In this document: positions 22,778 through 32,707 of the stretch, in pieces
How the letters are laid out: each line of letters begins with the position of its first letter
How positions within the stretch are numbered: position 1 is the first letter of the stretch
Origin: Alloprevotella sp.
GTDB taxonomy: Bacteria; Bacteroidota; Bacteroidia; Bacteroidales; Bacteroidaceae
Direction of reading: 5' to 3'
Assembly: GCA_017446765.1 (NCBI GenBank)
Contig: JAFSQD010000024.1
Coordinates: 1-33,948, forward strand
Length of the DNA stretch: 33,948 nucleotides
Notes under the pieces: generated by a model
Databases searched by the model: none
What the model was told of the DNA's origin: nothing
Seen by the model: only the letters and a program-made list of their open reading frames with translations
Position numbers and translations under genes: made by a program

Positions 22778-24448
22778 TCAAGAAAGGAAGAAAATCACGA
22801 TGAGCTGCACGATGATAACCCGCGCAAACATACAGAGTGGATAGACGGTCGTGTAGGCAATGCTGGTCTTTTCGTCAGGATAGGATTCGTTGACGTATTC
22901 CAAGGCGATAGGATTGGCCATGGCACCGCACAGCATGCCGGCCGTCGTGGAGAACGGCTTGCGGAAAAGACGCATCGACACCCATGCAAAGAGGACAACA
23001 GGAACAAAGGCCACCAGCAACCCATACCCTACCCAGCCAAGGGCGGCGGGGCGCATGACGGTTTCCACGAACTGAGGTCCGGCATCGAGGCCGAGACAGG
23101 CCAGATAGGTGGAGAGGCCAAGGCTGCGAATGAGACGGTTGGCAGAAGTCGTGACATAGGTGACCATATGGAAACGGGGGCCATAGGCACCGATGAGGAT
23201 GCCGACGACTATGGGGCCGCCAGCCAGACCGAGGCGTATGGGGTCGCTCATGCCGGGTATGGCAATGGGCAGATAGCCCACGACAAGTCCGAGCACCATG
23301 CCCAAGAATATCGTTATCATGTTGGGCTCCTCCAAAGCTCCTGAGGCATTCCCCAACTCCTGAGCCACTTTCTTGCAACTTTCGGCATCACCGACAACGG
23401 TCAGGCGGTCACCAAAGCGAAGGATGAGGTCGGGCGTAGCTACGAGCTGGATGCCGGAACGCTTCACACGGCTGACATTGACGCCGAAGCGCTGACGCAG
23501 GTGCAAAGCTCCGAGGTGACGGCCATTCACTTCCTTTCGCGTGATGAGGATGCGCTCCGAAACGAGATGGGCATCAAGCGCGTTCCAATCGATGTCGCTC
23601 TTGTTCCAGTCCGTATTGTCGCGCTTGCCAAAAAAGTAGGTCAGTGCCTTCATCTGCTTGGGGTGGGTGATGACAAGGATGCGATCGTCCTCTTGCAACG
23701 TAGTGTCGGCGGTAGGAAGCAAGACCTTCCCTGCACGCCAGATGCGACTTGCCACAAAGTTCCCGCTACCGAGTTCGGCGGCCTCTTTGAGCGACTTGCC
23801 GAAGACGGCTGGATTTGTCACCTCAAAGGAAGCGATGAAAGCCTCGTCGTCTTCGCGTGTCTCATCCACACTCTTGTGGCGAAGCCATACCTTGACGGCT
23901 ATGAGTGCAAAGATGACACCTACCATTCCGACGGGATAGGTGACGGCCAGTGAAAGGGCTGCCGAGATACCTTCGGCAGGGCGTCCCAACTGGGTGAGTT
24001 CCTGCTGTGCGGCGGCCAGGGCTGGCGTGTTGGTCGTAGCTCCACAGAGTATGCCCATTGATTCCCCCAACGTCAGGCCGCCCGTCCAGATGGGAACTAA
24101 TGCCAGCAGTGTGCCAAAGAGAACAAGTCCCAGGCTGATAAGGCTCAGCGACGAACCGCCATGGCGGAAGGCACTGACAAAACCAGGACCGACCTGAAGG
24201 CCGAGTACATAGACGAAGATGATGAGGCCGAAGTCCTCGGCATAGATCAGCATGTCGTGATCAATCTCAAGACCGAGGCTTCCAGCAAGAATACCCACAA
24301 AGAATACAAACGCCACTCCAAGGCTGACACCACGGAAATGCAGTTTTCCCAAAGCAAGCCCAACGGCACACACAAGGCTAATCAGCATGACAGCCTTGAT
24401 GGCGGGGATGCCCAGAAGTACGGTGTCTAACCAATGGATGAGTTCCAT
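22778..24448 (-). CDS. AspT/YidE-type putative transporter with two RCK_C domains
   Basis: A 556-residue inner-membrane protein of the aspartate:alanine exchanger (AspT/YidE/YbjL) family. Five hydrophobic helices come first (about 1-190, with VLGLQVGPGF and CGATTNTPALAAAQ), then two cytosolic TrkA_C/RCK_C domains (about 205-285 and 295-375: FEVTNPAVFGKSL, ITRKEVNGRHLGALHL, LILRFGDRLTVVGD), then a second helical set (about 385-556) repeating the first motifs as CLGLDAGPQFV and CGAMANPIALEY. The duplication shows clearly. The transported solute is unknown; some relatives exchange aspartate and alanine, others carry other acids. It starts 6 bp after cysS. Confidence 0.9.
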   Translation of the reverse strand: MELIHWLDTVLLGIPAIKAVMLISLVCAVGLALGKLHFRGVSLGVAFVFFVGILAGSLGLEIDHDMLIYAEDFGLIIFVYVLGLQVGPGFVSAFRHGGSSLSLISLGLVLFGTLLALVPIWTGGLTLGESMGILCGATTNTPALAAAQQELTQLGRPAEGISAALSLAVTYPVGMVGVIFALIAVKVWLRHKSVDETREDDEAFIASFEVTNPAVFGKSLKEAAELGSGNFVASRIWRAGKVLLPTADTTLQEDDRILVITHPKQMKALTYFFGKRDNTDWNKSDIDWNALDAHLVSERILITRKEVNGRHLGALHLRQRFGVNVSRVKRSGIQLVATPDLILRFGDRLTVVGDAESCKKVAQELGNASGALEEPNMITIFLGMVLGLVVGYLPIAIPGMSDPIRLGLAGGPIVVGILIGAYGPRFHMVTYVTTSANRLIRSLGLSTYLACLGLDAGPQFVETVMRPAALGWVGYGLLVAFVPVVLFAWVSMRLFRKPFSTTAGMLCGAMANPIALEYVNESYPDEKTSIAYTTVYPLCMFARVIIVQLIVIFFLS

Positions 24449-24454
24449 GCGGGA

Positions 24455-25939
24455 TTATTTGAGTTTCCAGGTTGCACCATCGCGTGTGTCCTTCACTTCA
24501 AAGCCACACTCGGAGAGTCTGTCGCGAATGAGGTCGCTCGTCGCCCAGTCTTTTGCTGCCTTAGCCTTTGCGCGCACCTCAAGAAGGAGGTCTACGGCAT
24601 GGCCGAAACTTTCCTCGCGGGCGGCATGCTCGTCGGCTCCTCCCCCACCCTGAGGCAAGAGGCCGAGGATGTCAAAAGCAAAGGTGTGGAAGACCTTTCG
24701 CAAAGCTTCCAAGCCTGCAGGCGTGATGGTTTGTTTATGGTCGTTCAGGCTGTTGATGGTGCGGCAAGCCTCAAAGAGATGGCCAATGACAATGGGCGAG
24801 TTGAGGTCGTCGTCCATAGCCTCGGTGCACTTTTCCTCCAAGGACTTTGCAAACGCTTCGTCTATCTCGCCATTTTCAACGGGCAGGATGCGCCCGAGCG
24901 TTGCCACGGCCTCCATCAGGCGTTCAAGGCCCTTCTGGCTGGCCTGCAGGGCTTCGTTGGAGAAGTCGACCGTGCTGCGATAGTGCGCCTGCAGGATGAA
25001 GAAGCGTATCGTCATGGGACTGTACGCTTGCTCGAGGTTTTTGTTCTCGCCCGTGAAGAATTCAAAGAGGGTGATGAAGTTGCCAAGGCTCTTGCCCATC
25101 TTCTGTCCGTTGATGGTAATCATGTTGTTGTGCATCCAATAGTTCACCATCGGCTCGCCTTGTGAAGCCACTGCCTGGGCGATTTCACATTCATGATGCG
25201 GGAATACGAGGTCCATGCCGCCGCCGTGGATATCGAAACGCTTGCCAAGATACTTGCGTCCCATGGCGGTGCACTCACAGTGCCAGCCGGGGAATCCGTC
25301 GCTCCACTCTGAGGGCCAGCGCATGATGTGTTCGGGCTTTGCCTTCTTCCACAGGGCGAAGTCCACCTGGCTATGCTTTTCCTCAGTGCCGGCCAGTTCG
25401 CGGCTTTGGTCGCGCACATCCTCGATGTTTCGGCCGGAAAGAATTCCGTAATGATGCTTCTTGTTGTAGGCTTCCACGTCGAAATATACGCTGCCGTCAC
25501 TTTCGTAGGCGAAGCCGTTGTCGATGATTTCCTTCACGAGTTGCTCCTGCTCGATGATATGTCCCGTGGCATGGGGCTCGATGCTGGGCGGCAGCACGTT
25601 GAGGCGTGCCATGGCTTCGTGGTAGCGGTTTGTATAGTGCTGTGCCACTTCCATTGGTTCCAGTTCCTCGAGGCGTGCCTTCTTTGCTATCTTGTCATCG
25701 CCCTCGTCGGCATCGTGCTCCAGGTGCCCCACATCGGTGATATTGCGTACATAGCGCACCTTATAGCCGAGATGTTTCAGGTAGCGGAAAAGAAGATCGA
25801 AGGTGATGGCGGGAGGTGCATGTCCGAGATGTGGGTCGCCGTAGACGGTAGGGCCGCAGACATACATGCCTACACGGCCCTCGTGGATGGGGCGGAAGGG
25901 TTGTTTGGAACGGCTGAGCGTATTGTATATGTAAAGCAT
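24455..25939 (-). CDS. cysS: Cysteine--tRNA ligase
   Basis: A 494-residue class I aminoacyl-tRNA synthetase charging tRNA-Cys. The HIGH-type motif is HLGH (37-40), after the first zinc ligand Cys28 in [10 protein letters not shown]. The other zinc ligands are in WHCECTAMG and [10 protein letters not shown]. The KMSKS loop reads KMGKS in [16 protein letters not shown]. The C-terminal anticodon-binding DALR-type domain contains [14 protein letters not shown] and the tail [15 protein letters not shown]. It starts 9 bp after the second deoxynucleoside kinase and is followed by the AspT-like transporter within 6 bp. Confidence 0.97.
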   Translation of the reverse strand: MLYIYNTLSRSKQPFRPIHEGRVGMYVCGPTVYGDPHLGHAPPAITFDLLFRYLKHLGYKVRYVRNITDVGHLEHDADEGDDKIAKKARLEELEPMEVAQHYTNRYHEAMARLNVLPPSIEPHATGHIIEQEQLVKEIIDNGFAYESDGSVYFDVEAYNKKHHYGILSGRNIEDVRDQSRELAGTEEKHSQVDFALWKKAKPEHIMRWPSEWSDGFPGWHCECTAMGRKYLGKRFDIHGGGMDLVFPHHECEIAQAVASQGEPMVNYWMHNNMITINGQKMGKSLGNFITLFEFFTGENKNLEQAYSPMTIRFFILQAHYRSTVDFSNEALQASQKGLERLMEAVATLGRILPVENGEIDEAFAKSLEEKCTEAMDDDLNSPIVIGHLFEACRTINSLNDHKQTITPAGLEALRKVFHTFAFDILGLLPQGGGGADEHAAREESFGHAVDLLLEVRAKAKAAKDWATSDLIRDRLSECGFEVKDTRDGATWKLK

Positions 25940-25948
25940 GGTGTGTTG

Positions 25949-26563
25949 TTAGCTAAAGAGTCCGAATAGTTGTGAGTCAATTTTGTCGGTCACACGACTG
26001 AAGTCCTCGGGATTGCTTTCAAACTTCGTGGTATCGCCGTCAACGATGATCAGCGGGCCGGCATAGGACGCAATCCACTCCTCGTAGCGATTGTTGAGTC
26101 CCTGGAGATAGTCGATGCGTATAGACTTCTCGAACTCGCGTCCGCGCTTCTGTATCTGCGAGACAATGTTGGGGATGGTGGAACGGATATAGATCATGAG
26201 GTCGGGCAGCTTCACGAGCGACATCATCAGGTCGAAGAGGTCGGTGTAGTTTTGGAAGTCGCGGTCACTCATCATACCCATCTCGTGGAGGTTGGGGGCG
26301 AAGATACGTGCATCCTCAAAGATGGTGCGGTCTTGGATGATATACTCGCTGCTCTTGCTGATTTCCACAACTTCCTTGAAGCGTTTGTTGAGGAAGTAGA
26401 CCTGAAGGTTGAAGGACCAACGTTCCATGTCGGCATAGAAATCGTCGAGGTAGGGATTATGGTCTACGGGTTCAAAGCGCGGTGTCCATCCGTAGTGCTT
26501 TGCGAGCATTTTCGTCAGCGTAGTCTTTCCGCTTCCGATGTTTCCGGCTATTGCTATATGCAT
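25949..26563 (-). CDS. Deoxynucleoside kinase (second of a tandem pair)
   Basis: A 204-residue kinase of the dCK/dGK family that phosphorylates deoxynucleosides for salvage. The P-loop is GNIGSGKTT at residues 7-15. Other family marks are the substrate-binding Glu in FEPVDHNPYLDDFY, the DR motif in IIQDRTIFEDA, the LPDLMIYIRS strand and the Arg-rich lid IQKRGREFEKSI. It starts 15 bp after its paralogue. Within the family such pairs usually differ in base preference (adenosine versus guanosine), but which is which cannot be decided here. Confidence 0.9.
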   Translation of the reverse strand: MHIAIAGNIGSGKTTLTKMLAKHYGWTPRFEPVDHNPYLDDFYADMERWSFNLQVYFLNKRFKEVVEISKSSEYIIQDRTIFEDARIFAPNLHEMGMMSDRDFQNYTDLFDLMMSLVKLPDLMIYIRSTIPNIVSQIQKRGREFEKSIRIDYLQGLNNRYEEWIASYAGPLIIVDGDTTKFESNPEDFSRVTDKIDSQLFGLFS

Positions 26564-26578
26564 GGTGATGAATTTGTT

Positions 26579-27199
26579 TTATGGCTTAAACAGTCCGAAG
26601 AGTTCTGCGTCTATACGGTTGACAATGCTGCTGAAGTCTTCCTTTGTATGCTGGAAGTCAAGATTGTCAACGTCGAGGACGAGAAGGTGTCCTTTATATT
26701 TCTTGAAGATAAACTCTTCGTAGAGGCGGTTGAGGTTTTCCAGATAGTCGAGCGGTATGGACTGCTCATAGGAGCGACCGCGCTTTTGTATATTTTCCAC
26801 CAGATGGGGAACGCTGGCACGCAGGTAGATCATCAGGTCGGGATACTTCGCCACCATCATCATGGATTCAAAGAGTTCCATGTAGCATTCAAAGTCCCTG
26901 TCGCTTAGGTTTCCCATCTGCCTGTTGTTGGCAGCAAAGACATACACGCCCTCGAAGATGGAACGATCCTGTATGACGGTGTCCTTCATCTCCCCCACCG
27001 CCAAGAGGTCACGAAAGCGCTCTTTGAGGAAGAACACCTCCATATTAAACGACCAACGGTTGATGTCTTTGTAGTAATCTTCCAAATAGGGATTTGTGTC
27101 CACCACCTCGTAGCGCGGCGTCCATCCGTAGTAGTCGGACAGCATCTGCGTCAGTGTGGTCTTCCCACTCCCCATGTTCCCTGCTACTCCTATGTACAT
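26579..27199 (-). CDS. Deoxynucleoside kinase (first of a tandem pair)
   Basis: A 206-residue paralogue of the next gene in the operon, with P-loop GNMGSGKTT, YEVVDTNPYLEDYY, the QDRSIFEGV DR motif and the lid IQKRGRSYEQSI. The DRS versus DRT and EVV versus EPV differences around the substrate pocket are the kind that shift base preference. The 105-bp gap before it contains a 6-bp hairpin (GGAGGG/CCCTCC) and could carry the operon promoter; I found only TATCTTCG as a weak -7-like element. Confidence 0.9.
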   Translation of the reverse strand: MYIGVAGNMGSGKTTLTQMLSDYYGWTPRYEVVDTNPYLEDYYKDINRWSFNMEVFFLKERFRDLLAVGEMKDTVIQDRSIFEGVYVFAANNRQMGNLSDRDFECYMELFESMMMVAKYPDLMIYLRASVPHLVENIQKRGRSYEQSIPLDYLENLNRLYEEFIFKKYKGHLLVLDVDNLDFQHTKEDFSSIVNRIDAELFGLFKP

Positions 27200-27304
27200 T
27201 TACTTCGACTTTACTTCTTGAGGGAGGGCTCCAAAACCCTCCTATAATTCGGCGGCGAAGATAACTACTTTCTGACGAAAAAGCGGGATGGAAAAAGCAG
27301 AAAT

Positions 27305-28372
27305 TCACTCACGCCGCAGCGGATAGCGGCTACGCATGGCTTCAAAACTTTCGGGGTGGTGTTTCAGGACGATGGTGTCGCGCAGGGGATCAAAGCGTAA
27401 AAGGGGGTGGAATTGCAGGCCTTCGGGAATTGGGCAATGAGCTGCAAACGAATCCTCAAAGCCGAAGGGGCGATAACAATAATCAGGGGGAAGCGGAGGA
27501 GGAAGCACCTTGAAAGTTTCTTTCAGTCCGAAATGGAGGGCAAGTGCTTCGAGCGACATCTTCGTGGCGTGAGCTTTTCCGTCGGCCGAGTAACCAGCAA
27601 TGTGGGGCGTGGCAAGGATTGCCCGCTGCAGAAGGGCTGTGGAAATATTGGGCTCATCCTCCCAAGTGTCTATCGCGGCGGCCCTGACGGCACCATCGTC
27701 CAGGGCCCGAATCAGGCTGGGCGTATCCACCACCTCGCCGCGACTGCTGTTGACAATGACGGGACAACGACTATTATTGCGAAGCTCTTCGAAGAAGGTA
27801 TCGCCGGCCATGTGGTAGGTGGGATGTGCTCCATCACGCTCCAAGGGTACATGAAAGGTGATGACGTCGGCCTCCCGCATCACATCGCCCATCGGGCTGA
27901 AGCCCTTTTCTCCGCGCATTTGCCGTGGTGGGTCGCAGAGTAAGGTGCGAAGTCCAAGGCGTCGGCAAAGGTTGTTGACCAAGGTACCAACGTGCCCGAC
28001 ACCTACAATGCCTATCGTCGTGCTGCCGTCCAAGCGAAGAAGACCAGCCAGAGCCAGCCGCAGAAGGACACCATGTACGTATTGGGCCACACTGCTGGCA
28101 TTGCATCCCGGGCAGTTTGTCCATGCTATGCCTTGCCTGTCGAGATATTCGGTGTCAAGATGGTCGAAACCAATGGTGGCGGTAGCCACAAACTGCACGC
28201 GCGAGCCTTCAAGAAGACTGCGGTCGCAACGTGTACGTGTGCGGACGATCAAGGCATCAGCCTCACGCACCGCCTCAGGGGTAATCTCCGAGGCGGGGAG
28301 AAAAGTACACGCCCCTATGCGCTCGGCAAAAGGGCGTATGTAGGGGATGGAAGAATCAATTATTATGTTCAA
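27305..28372 (-). CDS. pdxB: Erythronate-4-phosphate dehydrogenase
   Basis: A 355-residue D-isomer 2-hydroxyacid dehydrogenase that oxidises 4-phosphoerythronate in the DXP-dependent pyridoxal-phosphate pathway. The substrate domain starts MNIIIDSSIPYIRPF and carries ATIGFDHLD and CPGCNASSVAQYV. The NAD-binding motif is GIVGVGHVG at 121-129. Catalytic residues are Arg in NSSRGEVVD, Glu in DTWEDEPN and His in TPHIAGYS. The C-terminal ~90 residues form the PdxB dimerisation domain, though shorter and less conserved than in enterobacteria. It starts 3 bp after the DUF3108 gene, so it is likely co-transcribed with that gene. Confidence 0.93.
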   Translation of the reverse strand: MNIIIDSSIPYIRPFAERIGACTFLPASEITPEAVREADALIVRTRTRCDRSLLEGSRVQFVATATIGFDHLDTEYLDRQGIAWTNCPGCNASSVAQYVHGVLLRLALAGLLRLDGSTTIGIVGVGHVGTLVNNLCRRLGLRTLLCDPPRQMRGEKGFSPMGDVMREADVITFHVPLERDGAHPTYHMAGDTFFEELRNNSRCPVIVNSSRGEVVDTPSLIRALDDGAVRAAAIDTWEDEPNISTALLQRAILATPHIAGYSADGKAHATKMSLEALALHFGLKETFKVLPPPLPPDYCYRPFGFEDSFAAHCPIPEGLQFHPLLRFDPLRDTIVLKHHPESFEAMRSRYPLRRE

Positions 28373-28375
28373 TGC

Positions 28376-29185
28376 TCACTTCACGATGGAGGTTTGAGGA
28401 TTACGTTCGCCCTTCACACTGCGCAGGTAGGCTTTGGCTGTACCGAATTTCAGGTTCAGGTCGAGGCGCACAGGGAGGTGGTTGGCATCATCGGTGACGT
28501 AGAAGCGGACGATCTCCTTGTCCTTGCCTCCTTCTTTCTCTTTATAGCTGAACACGAGGCAGCGATAAGTTGTGTTTGAGCCTTCCATCTTGAAATTCTT
28601 TTTTCCAAGGTAGACGAAATAGCGCATCTGGGCCCGTTTACCCTCGGCCATCAGGAAAGGTATCTGCTGTCCCTTCTTAAATGTGGAAGCGTCAAAGGAG
28701 CGTGCACGGAGCAGCATGCTCAGCATGTCAAACGCACAGGTCTTGCTCTGGTATGTTTTCTGGGATGGAGCGTTTTGGTTGCGCCGATAGTACATCTTGA
28801 GGGCGCATTGTCCTGAGGGGTAGCTGTACCACACCTTCTCCTGACGGAACGTACCCCCCTCGTTGGCATCTTTCTGATAGAAGAGGGGCGTAAGGTTCAA
28901 GTCCACATACGACGTGAGCTTGTCCCTCATGATGAAGTACTTGTCGGCTTTCTTTGAGGTAGTTGTCGTGAGGGTGGTTCGATAAGCTTGTTTTCCGCCA
29001 TATTGGGTCTGCGTGACGTTCCAGGTGGCAGAGCCCACCGACACCCAGACAAATTTCCAGTTGAAGAAGAGGTCGTATTGCAGCGTTTCGCCGCTCTTGA
29101 AGGCCGTATTCTTGGATCCACACTGTGCAAAAGACATTTGAAGCGAGAGGCAGCCCAGTGCCAAGAGGATACATACTTTCTTCAT
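28376..29185 (-). CDS. DUF3108 secreted protein
   Basis: A 269-residue exported protein with a signal peptide cut near MSFA-Q (20/21). The mature part is all beta and fits DUF3108: GETLQYDLFFNWKFVWVSVG, then YRTTLTTTTSKKADKYF and the C-terminal DANHLPVRLDLNLKFGTAKAYL. The fold resembles periplasmic beta-barrel or lipocalin-like proteins, but no function is established. In Bacteroidetes such genes often stand next to an Ig-like lipoprotein and pdxB, as here. One cysteine pair (CGSKN early, CAFDM later) may form a disulfide. Confidence 0.85.
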   Translation of the reverse strand: MKKVCILLALGCLSLQMSFAQCGSKNTAFKSGETLQYDLFFNWKFVWVSVGSATWNVTQTQYGGKQAYRTTLTTTTSKKADKYFIMRDKLTSYVDLNLTPLFYQKDANEGGTFRQEKVWYSYPSGQCALKMYYRRNQNAPSQKTYQSKTCAFDMLSMLLRARSFDASTFKKGQQIPFLMAEGKRAQMRYFVYLGKKNFKMEGSNTTYRCLVFSYKEKEGGKDKEIVRFYVTDDANHLPVRLDLNLKFGTAKAYLRSVKGERNPQTSIVK

Positions 29186-29244
29186 AGCTCGTCAGTATTT
29201 GTTCTATTCGTTATTGACTGCATGGGCAGCCGAAGGTTTATTTT

Positions 29245-31191
29245 TCACTTGCGCTTGCGTTCGCGCTCAATGTTTTTCTCGTGTGCCGACTGCTTTCGCT
29301 GTTGTCCTTTTGCCTTGCGCAGGTCTGCGGGTTTCTGTCGCAATGCAGGCAACGCCTTGAGGTTCCATGTCACCTCCGTGTCCCAATTCTCGCGTATGAC
29401 GACCTTTTCGGGATAATAGGTGACCGTCTCGGGTTGCCTTCGCAGCAGGTAGTCGCCGGTATCCCATCGTCCGTTTCCGTTCTCATCGGCGAAGGCACGC
29501 AGGAAGTAGTCACCGGGTTTGAGATAGAAGAAGTCGGCATGGCCGTCTATGACAGCCGTTTGCTTTGCCACCTTGTCGCCAGTCTTGAGAAGCTGTACGA
29601 TAACTGCCGTCGTATCTGTTCCCGTGAGGGTGACAAAGAGGCTTCCCACGTCGGCCTGCGAGGTGATGCGGAACTCGCGCCTTGTGGGATTGTTGACATG
29701 TCCCGAAATGCCTTCCACAATAGCACTGTCAAGGGCTATCACGTATTTCTGCTCGGGGCGCCATTCGCCCAGCACGCGGAAGAGCATGAGCCCCTGTCGT
29801 TCTACGCGCAAGGGCACAGGTGTCTCCACGCTGTCCACGACAAGGCTGAGGTGGATGCCCGCCGTGTCAAGGCGCATGATGGGTTCGTCGGTTGTGAAGG
29901 CAAGGTTTTCGTCGGGAGGCAGCGTGGCTGGAATGCTCTCTTTCATCCGCAGTGCCTCAACGGGTCGCTGGTCTTGGGAGTAGTCACCTCGCTTGTGGCG
30001 CTTTTCCACCTGCTTCTGCCAACGTTCCTCCTCCTGCTTTTTCTCCTTGAGTATGCGTGCATTCGTCATTCGGGGCACGAGATCAAGGGTGTCGGTAACC
30101 AGATAGCGCTGGAAGGTGCTGTCGTTGGTGGCCTCGTAGGTATAGTAGACCTGCAGTGAGTCGTTGGCTGCTACGATGGAGTCGAGAATCCAGTAGGTGA
30201 TGGTGTCGTTGGTCGCATTACGGTCCTCGAGGAACACGCCTTCGCAGCTGCGACCCGGCATGCTCAGTGTGGGCACATGACTGGAGGGCGCAGTGAAGTA
30301 TGATGTGAAGTGATTGGGCACTTCACGCACGGTCTTCAGCCGTGTTCTCAAGGTACTTTTCTCATTGAAGGCTCTCAGCACGATGTCGTCGGGCGTGAAG
30401 TGAGTGTAGGGGATGGCCTGTATGGAGTCCCAGCGCACGGTGTCGGCCCAGATGGTGTCGTGCCGTATGTCGGCATAGCATCCTGTAGTGAGCGTATCGG
30501 AGAGGAATGCCAGTTGTTCGCCCCGATTCCAGAAGGCATTTCCGTCAAGGTCCTTCAGGGCATAAATGCGGTATTGTCCCTGCCTGACGCCCTTGATGGC
30601 GAATCGTCCCTGCTCGTCGGTGCGTGCCACCCGAGACAGGGGCTGCGTAGCAAATGCGCTGTCGGGTAAAGCCACATCGTAGAGCCCCACGAGAATACCT
30701 TTGATGGGTTCCAGGGTCTCGGCATCCACCACGTTGCCGGCCACTTCCATCGTGTCCACCTCGCCTCCCGTGGAGAAAAAGTAGGTGAACTGTCCCAGCG
30801 GATTGCCCTCGGTGGCGTCTTGTATGGCATCGGAGAAGTCGATGGTGTAGGTCGTATTGGGCTTCAGGGTGTCGAGGAGTTCCACGGAGACCCGCTTGCC
30901 ACTCACCTTTATTTCTGGCATTTCTTCCTGTGGTGGCGACACGACGACCTTCTCTGACGGATTGTCAAGCTTGACATTTTCGCTGAAGACGAGCGTCACC
31001 TTCTTGAGGTGGTTCACGTCCTTCTCGCCTATCTTCGGCGTCATCGCCACGAGGCGAGGCGGTTCCTCGTCATAGGGACCGCCGTCGGGGCCGCTGCCGG
31101 GATTGGCACAGCCCAAGGGGAAAAAGCTCAGAAAAACCGCACAGAGGAGAGCCACTCCGCTCTTCTCCACGCTCCAGTCTCCTTTATTCAT
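29245..31191 (-). CDS. Ig-like (Big_5) domain lipoprotein
   Basis: A 648-residue lipoprotein: lipobox FPLGC (Cys28), followed by ANPGSGPDGGPYDEEPP, the characteristic start of a Bacteroidetes family with Big_5 Ig-like domains. The first Ig-like domain spans about 45-145 (FSENVKLDNP, LKPNTTYTIDFSDAI). A second, carboxypeptidase-regulatory-like sandwich covers about 150-235 (VAGNVVDAETLEPIKGILVGLYD). A central region with charged helices (residues ~380-420, Lys/Glu/Arg-rich) and further beta domains follow, and the tail is very basic. No enzyme motif is seen. The role is unknown and probably structural or binding at the envelope. Its start overlaps the GH3-family gene by 8 bp. Confidence 0.83.
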   Translation of the reverse strand: MNKGDWSVEKSGVALLCAVFLSFFPLGCANPGSGPDGGPYDEEPPRLVAMTPKIGEKDVNHLKKVTLVFSENVKLDNPSEKVVVSPPQEEMPEIKVSGKRVSVELLDTLKPNTTYTIDFSDAIQDATEGNPLGQFTYFFSTGGEVDTMEVAGNVVDAETLEPIKGILVGLYDVALPDSAFATQPLSRVARTDEQGRFAIKGVRQGQYRIYALKDLDGNAFWNRGEQLAFLSDTLTTGCYADIRHDTIWADTVRWDSIQAIPYTHFTPDDIVLRAFNEKSTLRTRLKTVREVPNHFTSYFTAPSSHVPTLSMPGRSCEGVFLEDRNATNDTITYWILDSIVAANDSLQVYYTYEATNDSTFQRYLVTDTLDLVPRMTNARILKEKKQEEERWQKQVEKRHKRGDYSQDQRPVEALRMKESIPATLPPDENLAFTTDEPIMRLDTAGIHLSLVVDSVETPVPLRVERQGLMLFRVLGEWRPEQKYVIALDSAIVEGISGHVNNPTRREFRITSQADVGSLFVTLTGTDTTAVIVQLLKTGDKVAKQTAVIDGHADFFYLKPGDYFLRAFADENGNGRWDTGDYLLRRQPETVTYYPEKVVIRENWDTEVTWNLKALPALRQKPADLRKAKGQQRKQSAHEKNIERERKRK

Positions 31192-32698
31192 TGTTTAGTT
31201 TGATGACTTCCTCGATGATATTGCGGTTGTTGGACAGTCGCGGTACCTTGTGCTGTCCGCCCAGTTTGCCCCGACTCTTGAGCCATGCCTCAAAGACTCC
31301 CTTACGCCCCGGGATGAGTTCAAGGGGCTGGAGGGTGATGTCCTTGAAGCGTTTAGCCTCGTAGTCGGAGTTAATGTGCTGCAGGGCATCGTCAAGGATT
31401 CTTGCGAAGGCTGGGATGTCTGCGGGCGGTGTTTCAAACTCCACCACCCATTGGTGGCGGCACTTTCCGTTCTGGTCCATGAAGACGGGGGCGGCGGTGT
31501 AGTCGCGCACCACGGCACCGGTCTGCTTGCAGGCCTCGTGGAGTCCGTGTTCGGCATTGTCAACGATGAGCTCTTCACCGAATGCATTGATGAAGCTTTT
31601 CGTGCGCCCGGTGATGACAAACTTGTAGGGATCGCGGCTGGTGAACTTCACGGCGTCGCCTATCTGATAGCGCCAAAGGCCGCTGGTGGTCGTGATGACC
31701 ATCGCATAGTTCCGTCCCGTCTCAACCGCCCAGAGGGGCAGTACGCGGGGCTCGTCCTTGCCCACGTCCTCAAGGGGAATGAACTCGTAGAAGACGCCAT
31801 AGTCCAGCATGAGGAGCATGGCCTTGTCGGCAGAGTCATCCTGCAGCCCGAAGAATCCCTCGCTGGCATTGTAGGTCTCCATGTAGTGCATGCCCTCATT
31901 GGGAATGAGTTGCTTGTAGAGCTCGCGATAGGGCGTAAAGGCGATGCCTCCGTGGAAGAATACCTCCAGGTTGGGCCACACCTCGGCGATATGGCTTTTC
32001 CCCGACACCTCCAGCACGCGCTTGAGCACGCTCATCATCCAGCTGGGCACGCCACTCAGGTTGGTGACGTTACGTCCGATGGCTTCGCGGGCTATGCGGT
32101 CGCGCTTTTCCTCAAAGTCTGCCAGCAGGGCTGTGCGCTTTGAGGGCACACGCAGGCAGTTGACCAGGGGGTTGATGTTCTCAATGAGTATCGCACTGAG
32201 GTCGCCCACGAGGCTATGCCTGAGGTTGTAGTTTGCCTGATGGCTGCCTCCCAGGATGAGGGCACGGCCGTCCATAAGACGGCTTTTGGGATTGTCGCGC
32301 AGGTAAAGGGCCACAGCATCTGCACCTCCACGATAGTGAGTGTCCTTCAGTCCCTGGGGGCTGACGGGTATGAACTTACTTTTGTCGTTGGTTGTTCCGC
32401 TGGACTTGGCAAACCACTTCACGCGCCCTGTCCACAGGACGTCCTTCTCACCATGACGCATGCGGTCGATGTCGGCCTTCAGCGTCTCGTAGTCGTTGAG
32501 GGGCACATGGGCGGCAAAGGTCTCGTAGTCAGCATGGGCGCCGAGCCCTCCAAGGTTTGAGATATATTGCGTATGCCCCGCCTTCCGTAGGATGCGTGCC
32601 AATGCCTCGCGCTGCACAGCCTCAGCCTCAGCGGCATAGCGGTCGATGGAGCGGAGTCTTTGTAAGAAAAAGGGCCTTGCCAGTTGTGTGATTGACAT
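31184..32698 (-). CDS. GH3 auxin-responsive-promoter-family protein (acyl-adenylate enzyme)
   Basis: A 504-residue cytoplasmic member of the ANL adenylating superfamily, GH3 branch. The ATP-binding loop is FAKSSGTTNDKSKFIP near residue 95-110. GIAFTPYRELY and METYNASEGFFG form the adenylate pocket, and YEFIPLED and GLWRYQIGDAVKF match the later GH3 motifs, followed by ITGRTKSFINAFGEEL. Plant GH3 enzymes join amino acids to acyl acids; the bacterial substrate is not known. Being the first gene of the GH3, Ig-like, DUF3108, pdxB series, it may be co-transcribed with it. It starts 9 bp after the heavy-metal-binding protein gene. Confidence 0.9.
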   Translation of the reverse strand: MSITQLARPFFLQRLRSIDRYAAEAEAVQREALARILRKAGHTQYISNLGGLGAHADYETFAAHVPLNDYETLKADIDRMRHGEKDVLWTGRVKWFAKSSGTTNDKSKFIPVSPQGLKDTHYRGGADAVALYLRDNPKSRLMDGRALILGGSHQANYNLRHSLVGDLSAILIENINPLVNCLRVPSKRTALLADFEEKRDRIAREAIGRNVTNLSGVPSWMMSVLKRVLEVSGKSHIAEVWPNLEVFFHGGIAFTPYRELYKQLIPNEGMHYMETYNASEGFFGLQDDSADKAMLLMLDYGVFYEFIPLEDVGKDEPRVLPLWAVETGRNYAMVITTTSGLWRYQIGDAVKFTSRDPYKFVITGRTKSFINAFGEELIVDNAEHGLHEACKQTGAVVRDYTAAPVFMDQNGKCRHQWVVEFETPPADIPAFARILDDALQHINSDYEAKRFKDITLQPLELIPGRKGVFEAWLKSRGKLGGQHKVPRLSNNRNIIEEVIKLNNE

Positions 32699-32707
32699 GC
32701 CTTGACC

